Source: Nephrocerus scutellatus (taxonomy: Eukaryota > Arthropoda > Insecta > Diptera > Pipunculidae). From it: DNA of 64,000 nucleotides. A program made the translations under genes and the position numbers. The notes under the pieces were generated by a model. The model had not been told where the DNA came from and did not search any database. It saw only the letters and a list, made by a program, of their open reading frames with translations. Of this stretch, positions 56,200 to 64,000 are shown piece by piece. Numbering within the stretch: the first letter of the stretch is position 1; each line of letters opens with the position of its first letter. The stretch covers positions 100,853,908 through 100,917,907 of the forward strand of contig OX352763.1 in NCBI GenBank assembly GCA_947095585.1. The letters are read 5' to 3'.

Positions 56200-56542
56200 T
56201 CTAAATATATAAAAATGAAGCTTTGTCTGTATGTCTGTTTGTCTGTTCGCGATTAACTCAAAGACCGTACATACGGTATAACTGAACCTTTCGGATGTAG
56301 TAAGGATGGTTGGGATTGATGTTGGAAGGGGGTTAGTGTGGTGGTGGTGTTGTGGGGGTTGACGTGGTGGTTGGCTAGATATTGTTTGTATGAGATTGAC
56401 TCGAAGACCGTGCATTTGATAGGTATAGGTTATATATGTGGGAGACGTATCTTAAGGTAGGCCTTGGAGTGGGTCTTGGTGGTCAGTTGGGTGGTGGAAA
56501 TGTGGTTGGGGCAGCCAGACAACGCTGGGTATTTCAGTTAGT
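56200..56542 (+). mobile_element. Helitron-like non-autonomous element, copy 2
   Basis: Starts TCTAAATATATAAAAATGAA followed by TGTCTGTTTGTCTGTTCG; ends ACAACGCTGGGTATTTCAGT then TAGT, close to the Helitron CTAG-T ending. It aligns with 40405-40740 in the opposite orientation. The body is a GTGGTGGTG-rich degenerate repeat. Confidence 0.6.
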
Positions 56543-56689
56543 AAGAAATAAAATAAAGAAAATTTTGTGTTCCCTTTCTCAGTGTTTCTCTTGCCGTTAT
56601 TGGCATTGGATACGTTGCGTACATTACGTACTAATACGTACACTACGTGCACTATTAATATTTTACGATTGGGGGAAGTTAAGATCGTG

Positions 56690-57410
56690 TTGCTACAATT
56701 TCTAAACCCTTAAAAAACTGTATCTTCAAAACTCTTTCAAACGAAGTAAATCTGATACGGGTGATCCTATAAACGATATCTTTAGAATGTAAACTTAACA
56801 TTCTCAATGATTTTGATAGCAGAATAAAAATTTGTGAATTGGCATAGACATTTGAGCTACCGGAATCAACAGTAAGAATAATCATTAAAGATAAAGCAAA
56901 CATTCTAGATGCGGTGTAAAATGCTTAATCCTTGAACTCAAGCATAATTCGTAAACTTCATCCAAAATGGAGACAGTATAAGTGAAGAATTGTTCACTCG
57001 ATCAAAACACTGTATGCTATAAAGCTAAGCTGATTTTTGAGTGTTTGAAAGAAGGAGCTGGCGAGGCGGGCGAATCAAAAACCTTCAAGTCAAGTGGAGA
57101 AACGGCAAAGAAGCTGTGTCTTCTTTTCCTAATTCACTTAAGGCTATGATATAAGACGGTACTATAGCATTGAAATCCTATTTAACGTGGATGAGACTGG
57201 CCTCTTCTGGAAAAAGGTGCTTTATGCCCATGTAGGAAAAAAACTTTTCATGCTTTAAGGTTTCTAAAGACCGATTGACCGAGATGGTTGGTGGCAATTG
57301 AGCTGTGGTGACTGCAAGTTAAAACCTCTTTTAATTTATCGTTCCAAAAGCCCAAGAGCATTAAAAACATATCAAAAATTAACTTACTAGTGGTTTTGAA
57401 GTCAAATCAT
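56690..57410 (+). pseudogene. Tigger/jerky-like transposase fragment
   Basis: The plus strand encodes FNVDETGLFWKK with the first catalytic Asp (about 57180-57220), then GDCKLKPLLIYRSKSPRALK then TYQKL (about 57310-57375), matching the Tigger1/jerky order NVDETGLFWKR, GDFKLKPLLVYHSENPRALK. Upstream ESKTFKSS (about 57070) fits the pre-DDE CENP-B-like domain. Several stops; everything after this block is replaced by a Tc1 transposase. Confidence 0.8.
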
Positions 57411-58200
57411 AAAGCACGTAGCAGAGGGTGGAGACTATCAGGTGAGAGATAATACTCTTCGGCAAAAGTTGCCCAGCGGGAAAATTTCTGGGTAGGTTCG
57501 ATCATTGTGTGGGCAGGAATTTCCATGCGCCAAAAAACTGAGTTGTGCATCGTGGAAGGATCGGTGAACTCCTCATATTACATTAAAACATCCTGGGGGA
57601 ATATGTGGTTCCATTCGCATCGTTTATTGGGGAAAATTTCTTGCTAATGCAGGACAATGCTAAACCACACGTCGCCAGGTACGTTACCGAATATTTGCAA
57701 GAAGTGGAAATTGGCATTATGGCTTGGCTTGCGATGCGCTCGGACATGAATACCATTGAACACGTTTGGGACCTGCTGGGGAAAAAGACTAAAATACGAT
57801 CTACCCTTCCAGAGACACCCAGCGGCCTGAGATCTGCCCTGATCGAGGAATGGGACAATTTGGACGACACTATCGTAACAAATCTTATCCTAGATATGCC
57901 CCAGCGAATTATTGCTTTGTTAAATGCTCGTGGAGGCAAAACCCACTACTAAAGAAACTAGAATCCGTTAAAAAAGAAAATAATAAATGTAAAATGTTGT
58001 TCTTTGACTTTTCTGTCAAATTTTCTTAATTTATGTTTTATTTCAAGGTTCTTCCTTTTTTCTAATTTTTTTTTTTTTGACATAAATTACTTATTTTTAT
58101 AACAATAGCCAAAATTGTATTTAAAAAGAATGTTTTTTCGAACTTACTTCAAGTTATTGCAAAATTTCAAGGTGCGCAACTTTTTTTGTAACTCATTGTA
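57400..58200 (+). pseudogene. Tc1-like transposase C-terminal half with right terminal repeat
   Basis: VAQRENFWVGSIIVWAGISM (about 57465-57530) and LCIVEGSVNSSYYI, then after a one-base shift near 57585 an uninterrupted frame to 57952: VPFASFIGENFLLMQDNAKP then HVARYVTEYL, with the second Asp in QDNAKPH; IGIMAWLAMRSDMNTIEHVW then DLLGK, with the third Asp in RSDMNTIEHVWD; and a C-terminus ending at TAA 57950-57952. The right end has GGTGCGCAACTTTTTTTGTA then ACTCATTG before TA at 58199-58200, a typical Tc1 terminus. The N-terminal half and left terminus are missing. Confidence 0.88.
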
Positions 58201-58399
58201 TATTAGAGGCCTCTTAAGATGTCATATGAACTATCAGACAGACATAATATATTTATGCACTTTACTTCAATATCAATACTTCATATACTAGATTTATATT
58301 TCAACGATTTTAAGAACTACTTGTGCATCAGATTACCACATTCAGAATTTCACACCTCGCATCTAGCTCATAGAAATAAATTGTTATAGTCACGTAACA

Positions 58400-58520
58400 A
58401 ATAACAAATTCAATACATATTGCTATTGGCGTGCCACAGGGCACTATAACGTCTTCGGTCGTGTTCATCGTTCATTTTTTCACTTGTACTTGAATACATG
58501 TAAATGTAGTTCGATATGGA
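58400..58520 (+). mobile_element. LINE reverse transcriptase scrap
   Basis: The plus strand reads IAIGVPQGTITSSVVFIVHF (about 58420-58480), matching the GVPQGTILGPLLFIxYIND block. No other motif is preserved. Confidence 0.45.
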
Positions 58521-61190
58521 TACTCCCAAAAGCTGTAAGAATACGTCTAACAAATTTTAAGAAAAACAGAGAATATGCATTTTGAAAAGCTCCAAGTGGC
58601 CATCATTTTTTACGAATTACGAATTGTCTATGGTCGGGAATCTGTAAGATTGGCCTCACTCTCGTTTCTCTTGTTTGGGCACACACATCTTTAAATCTTA
58701 CAACTGAAGATTATTTTATGTTTTACCACGTTTCTTTTGATTCCAAGCTATATTACACTTTTGACTATCTTTTCTGATATAAAACTACCTTTTCTGATAT
58801 ACGGTTATATTTATAAAACAATTACTGCCTGGTAAACTCATAAATTATCATTTCAAGTAAGGTTCATTTAAATTTAAACATAATCCGGTAAAAGTGTTCC
58901 TTAGAATGCATTGTTTAACACGGTTTTAGCGACACTATTTTCCTGGTAAAAGTTCCAAGTGAACGTTGTGTGTTTTTCGTCATTTTGTAACCCCTCTGAT
59001 TGATCCGACAGATACAATATGCAACTGCATGTTATTAAATTACAATTTCGTATCGTCTTCGTCCCAATGTACATACAATTAAATGTCATTCATTCTTATT
59101 GGGTACTTAATACAAAATCAATGTGTTCCACACTACACATTGCCATCACCCAACATGAACAACAACCACAACCAACACAAGCAACAGAAAGGGCGAAAAC
59201 CGCGAAAAGACAATCAACCTCGAAATTGCATAATGCGCACAAGAAACTCTTAAGAAATTACAACACAAGTTCGTTCGTTCGTTCGTTCGTTTGTTCGCTG
59301 CCAAAGTGTCAGAGGCTTATGTCGGTGGAGGTGGTGATGGTGACTGGAATGGAATAGTAATTCGAACTAAGAGAACTGGTGCTACCTACTGTCATGCTAG
59401 CGTTGACGATTGTTCAGACGATGAGGAAAAAGAAAAAATTAAATCGGCCTTAATTTGCGGTAAGACTGGCATCGCAGCGCGACAACAACGAAACCAAAAC
59501 CAAATCGACGGGACGGCGGCAACAGTAGCGAAGCCGTACATTCGTGCTGCACTTCAAAATGAAGAACCCCATCAACCATCAAATCAGCTCCTCTGCTCAT
59601 TTGCTCTTACACTCTGTAATGGTAGATATAAATTGCACTCGAGAACTTCTTCATCTGCGATCTGCGTGCTCTTGAGTTAACACGGCGTGAGTAGGAGAAC
59701 ACGTCATGGTCTGCAATACATAGAATCGTCTACCATCCATCTCTATCACCCTTACCGATACTTTTGATCGAATTACTTGCTGCCATTATCATGTGACAGA
59801 AGAGAATGTTCGTTCACCTCAAAATCAAACTCCGTCAAGCCAGAAGAACTACGGCAAACAATTTCCGCGAATGCGGAGGCAGTTTCGCAATCTCTGGCTA
59901 CGCGTTTACTTTTGCTTTGGCATTGCGTTGTCGTTTGCATTCTAGGCAGAAGGACTCCAGGTTAGAGTAAGTGTTTTTGAGTTTTCGAGCTGTTTTTTTA
60001 TGTCTGCTGCTCTTTGCTGTAAACATTTTCTTTGTGTGATGTCCCCAACTCGGTCCAAACAATCTCTAGTAATCAGTACAAAACACATAGAAGAACTATA
60101 GTGGCGCCACTACGTTTTCTTCTCTCGGCCGTCATGTCAACCCGCTTTAAATTTTCCCTCCCTTCTGTTGACACAATCCGATTGCACCTTAAAGTATAAC
60201 ACAATGTTCGCGCTTGCCGACAAATGGGTTTAAAAATTTAAGAAGCTTATACTGGGTGGTTTAATGGTGTAGGTTGGAGGAGAGTCAAAGAGGTTGTTAT
60301 GGTCGATTGGGTTATTTTCGGTGGATACACCTTGTTGTTGCTGGATGTTTTTCGCTCCCTTTGCACATACACACAGCCGTAAAGTAATTTCAAAACAGTG
60401 TCTATAGGAGCGAGCTGGGTGTGCAGCAATATCGCGTGAAATATCGCTCACACGGATTTACGATGACAATTTACCACCAACCACTACGATGATTGCAGTT
60501 AAAGTTTTCCTCCCGTTTACGTGGCGTAAGAAGGTAAAAATCAATAAAACATGAAAATCGCAAAAGTTATATTTTTCGTTTCCCAGTAAAGGAAAAGAAG
60601 ATTTACAGACAGGTGATGTGCCCGGCGTACCAGTAAGTTATAGGTCTAGGGACGTGTTCAGGCGTATTGCCATATTATTCCGTACCACCCACACTCTCAC
60701 GGAAATTACGTAAAAAATTTGTCAGAATTCTATTTCCTTTCTGTCGCATGCATTCAGTTTTTCACCCTTCTGCTTCGACTAAAAAAGGTTGACTTTTTAC
60801 GCTCACGTGATTTGTGCAGAAAAGTTGATTTCCCGGTGTCGAAGATTTTTGTACAATTTGCTAGCACATGGGGTGACGAGAAATCAAAGCGTTACCTGCT
60901 ACTATTTTGGCAGTTTTTTGTATGCGGTGCAGTTTGAGGCAAGTTTTGAATAATCCTTTGTGGACTTATCACTTTTTTTTGTTTTGCATATTTGAAAAGA
61001 TTTTTTACCTCTATGTTAACTTTTAGTGTAAGCTCACGAGTTGTTTTTTTTTACAATAAAATTCACAATTCCATGTCTCATAGAGAATAGTTGATGAAAG
61101 AGGAAAGAAAAATAGAATAGAAAAATAAAATAGCGGGAGAAAAATATAACGGGATTTTTTTATAACAAAAATGTCACTGTATTTGTCGGC
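58521..61190. other. No confirmed gene; possible promoter near 59.6 kb
   Basis: Two long open frames, 59019-59357 and the overlapping 59291-59680 (the second lacks an ATG start), carry no recognised domain. A GTTC microsatellite is at 59266-59300. A TATAAATT box at 59627-59634 is followed about 30 bases on by TTCATC, so a promoter is possible. 60230-60450 frames are unrecognised. Confidence 0.25.
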
Positions 61191-61193
61191 GAA

Positions 61194-61430
61194 GACACAT
61201 AAGTCCCAGGGACATTAGTCCCAAAAGAAAAAATTGGGACATATGTCCCACTGTACCCGGAGCATAAGTTTCAAAAGAAGTCAAATCGAATAAGGGACTT
61301 ATGTCCCAATATGTTGGGACCTATGTCCCACTTAAGATATTTTTTTTTATTATCTCTCCGAAAATTAGGGACTTATGTCCAATCTTCGACAACAATTTTT
61401 TTGATCCCGATCGGTTAGGACATAAGCCCC
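61194..61430. repeat. Cluster of seven 14-bp palindromes, GGGACNTATGTCCC type
   Basis: Copies lie at 61194-61207, 61209-61222, 61236-61249 (GGGACATATGTCCC, a perfect palindrome), 61294-61307, 61316-61329, 61368-61381 and 61417-61430. Spacing is irregular (15 to 58 bases), so this is not a simple tandem repeat. Confidence 0.85.
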
Positions 61431-61439
61431 TAAATAAAG

Positions 61440-62050
61440 TTTTCATACCCGGTAGGATGAGACGATTGCCTTCTGTAGAAGCGCTGGAAAGATGCCGTCA
61501 CCGCCGGGAGCTTTGAAAAGGTTTAAAATAGTCTACTGCCCATTTAACCTTATCTGGTCTGAAGATTTTACCGGATAAACTATTTACCCTACTAGTAGTA
61601 CAGACCCTTTGGTCAGCTGCGTTCGGGTATGTATGTGGTGCATGAGTAGATGAACATGGGAAATGAACCTGGAGTATGGTTCTGACTGTAACCTCACGTT
61701 CTGACGTGTAGGCACCTTCGGCCTTTTTTAGTAAACCTATGTTTTGTGATCCCCTCTCGGTCGGAATCTCTAACAACAGTGCCACCTGGTCCTTCGTCAT
61801 AAATTCTGGAATTGGAAGAAAGTTAATGTTAATAATAAGGGTTTGCTGTCATCAGCGAATCTTTTGCTAAGAGTAGCGGACGCACCCTTAACGGGATCTA
61901 GATTCGCTTGAAGCACCCTAATGGTGCTAATTAATCCTCGTGAAGAAGTAATTGGGCTTTTTTAGGGTCCTAACAGCGCATTTATTACTGGAATGTACAT
62001 CTAAGAAAATTAGAAAATTATAGCTAGAAGAGTATTGCAGCTACAGGCTT
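61440..62050 (-). mobile_element. LOA/I/Jockey-like LINE, second copy of the left-edge family, internally deleted
   Basis: Minus strand from right to left: the endonuclease start (about 61870-61960, matching 1129-1210), PIPEFMTKDQVALLLEIPTE with the PERGSQN region (about 61750-61815), then directly the linker GLLKKAEGAYTSEREVTV (about 61670-61730) and the RT start FKAPGGDGIFPALLQKAI (about 61460-61515). Relative to 1-1190 about 750 bases of endonuclease are missing. GTGCATGAGTAGATGAAC and other long words are shared with 50-170. Confidence 0.8.
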
Positions 62051-64000
62051 CGTAAAGAGCCGGAGAAGACTCTATTGCATCTTCTCAACAAAAGGACACC
62101 TACGAAAATTAGGTCTAGAAGATATGGCAGTTACTGGTTGTGTGGGGGGACACAGGAGACCCCTGGACATCTTCTCGATAAGAAATAACTACACGATTTT
62201 GGAATCTGAACGTCTTTCTCTGAATCTGCTCCTTATCATTATGTTTTTAAGGTCCATTGGTATGGATTCGGGTATACACTATCACTATGGCACAAGTAAG
62301 GTGGAAGCGCAATAGATCGATATGAAACGCAGTGCTGCAACATCCCTTACAACCAATCAATCCATTCACTTGAGTGTGCCCTCCTTTACAAATGTCTTAT
62401 CTAATTTTGTATTTTATGTGCCACATTTATGTTAGTGACATGTACATGAAACTAATTAGGATTATATTTGCAATCTATCAAGTTTTTCGTAAAAAAGTTA
62501 CGAGCAAGTCTCTCTTAACATATTCTTATTTGTAAGCTTGTTAGTTTCTTCCATCATTAGCCAACACTTGCAAGTTAAAGAATTAAATTCTGTCACAAGT
62601 GCTACTTTTTCTTTCATATAGACTCTAGATGTTCAGAGATAATTTGATGAGATTACCTTCTGATCTAATTACACTTCCATGAACAAGTATACTCTTAATG
62701 ACCTAAACTTTAACGTTTTTGTTCAAATTCACATCCATACCATACGTGCTTACTGGCCTAAACACTGGCGCTTTCACCTCCCCTTACTTTGTGTCCTTTG
62801 AAAACTCTATGTACCAAGAGTAATTACAACGCATTACTGAAATGTGCCTCTTTATTTATATTTCTGTCCCCTCCATGTTCGTCCCGAGTTAAATGGATTG
62901 ACAGACAGACCGACAGCCGTTTGTTTGCTTTTTCTCTGACCATTTTTTTGATGTTGTCGGTTAGCCAGCCAGCGTTTCTGTTAGTTTTTTGCTGTCAGAA
63001 TACTTTGACGGCAGTTGTTGACACTGACAAACAAAGAGAGAAAGGAAAAGGCGTAAAATAGGCAAACAAAAACTGAGTTGGTTGATTTGGTGAATGAAAG
63101 TCACCCAATGGACACTTGGATGGACATAAAAATGAAAGAGTGGACTATGCTGGGAGTATGATTTTTATTATTTCTATTCCAGATATCTGCTTAGTCAGTA
63201 GAATATTTTTCCCCTTCATAAAAAAGGCGAGAAGCACGAGTGCAAAGTACTGCAGATCTGGCATAAATTAATACCCCGCCCCCTAGCGATGGGGTAAAAG
63301 TATGTCAACAGGAAACATTTGCGATGAACATCCGATTATTTATCTTCTTACCAGTATGTGGCATATTTATTTTTCACCTGAAGTGCAATTTGCAATTTTG
63401 TATTCATACGCTCCACTGCACGTTCTACAGCTTCAAAAGGAGATCGATGATTTATTGATGATAAGGATTGATTAATGTCGATATGCATTACTACATGCTG
63501 TACGCGATGGTGTCTTCTTCAACAACAACTGTTTGGTTGTTTGCACACATAAGATGCATTGGCAAGTGTCGCTGATCTCATCATCGTCATCGCATTCTAC
63601 ACCTTCTTGACACGTCAAAACGACCCATTTTCAGTTCATCACTATTAATATTTTCAAGTGTTTTGTACTCAGCTTTCCAGTTTACTTTGCGTTTTTTGTC
63701 TTATGTGCTATAATGACGATAAAAGTCGGAATATCTTCATAATGTATTCATACAGGTATTGCGTTAACTAATGAGTTAGTCAACTTTCTTGAGCCGCTGT
63801 TGAATATGTTGTGCTTAGTGTTCTTAAAATAACACTTTACCGTGTATAAAGGAATGCCTGTATCAATTAATTTATATTCGTTACAAATTATTTTTAACTT
63901 AAACCTTAACCTCTTAAAAAGTATTAATACTTACCTACCTGTTCAGATTTGCGGAAGTTCGATATTTTAATAATTACTCATTATTATTTTTTACTTATAC
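62051..64000. other. No gene recognised
   Basis: 62051-62340 may still belong to the LINE copy to its left but has no secure motif. The rest is AT-rich with short frames only; (GACA)-rich text at 62910-62930 and ATC-rich text at 63575-63595 are minor low-complexity spots. Confidence 0.3.

Noticed and set aside
59291..59680. 129-codon open frame as a gene
   Set aside because: No ATG at its start, it begins in a GTTC microsatellite, and no domain is recognisable; kept only as a remark in the stretch note.

Overview
This window looks like insect nuclear DNA, most likely from a higher fly. It is AT-rich and gene-poor, and almost every recognisable protein trace is a decayed transposable element. 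Three points suggest an insect: the one intact gene encodes a DUF1397 / 27 kDa haemolymph-glycoprotein-like protein; the mobile elements (Tc1, DUF4817-type mariner-like, pogo/Tigger, CR1-, LOA/I- and RTE-like LINEs, Helitron-like ends) are typical of insects; and a nuclear copy of mitochondrial DNA preserves the arthropod ATP6-COX3 gene junction. The species was not identified.

Layout. 1-1.2 kb: minus-strand LINE endonuclease, cut by the window edge. 3.9-5.8 kb: minus-strand Tigger pseudogene carrying an inserted CR1 3' end. 6.4-7.5 kb: SINE-like head, antisense CR1 reverse transcriptase (RT) and a sense RNase H tail ending in an (ATAAC)n repeat. 9.9-10.7 kb: tandem duplication with A/C-rich minisatellite. 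11.0-13.2 kb: nearly complete but frameshifted pogo/jerky-type element with subterminal repeats. 15.0-17.4 kb: RNase H and RT scraps, minisatellite and a Tc1 fragment. 19.1-20.1 kb: internally deleted endonuclease-RT LINE and a ~120-bp tandem array. 21.8-24.5 kb: DUF4817-type DNA transposon with ~320-bp terminal inverted repeats and a CR1 copy inside its transposase. 25.6-26.5 kb: a second DUF4817 transposase, split by unrelated sequence. 28.1-29.7 kb: the longest CR1-like copy. 30.7-32.5 kb: CpG-rich repeat family A in both orientations. 33.25-33.5 kb: the mitochondrial insert. 35.0-37.0 kb: LOA/I-like RT and RNase H.

38.4-39.3 kb (minus) holds the only convincing host gene, a single-exon secreted or GPI-anchored glycoprotein with 12 cysteines and six N-glycosylation sequons. 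To its right come a Helitron-like copy, family A again, a 293-bp tandem array (41.3-42.5 kb), LINE pieces (44.4-48.3 kb), an exact 311-bp tandem duplication (48.3-48.9 kb), a candidate cysteine-rich secreted-peptide exon (49.9-50.1 kb), long unrecognised stretches, a degenerate repeat and Helitron-like copy (55.6-56.5 kb), a Tigger/Tc1 chimera (56.7-58.2 kb), a cluster of 14-bp palindromes (61.2 kb) and a second copy of the left-edge LINE family (61.4-62.0 kb).

The genes do not form a pathway. The window reads as a TE-rich intergenic or intronic tract around one small gene, with at least three nested or chimeric element structures. All calls are from reading the sequence; no database search was run.
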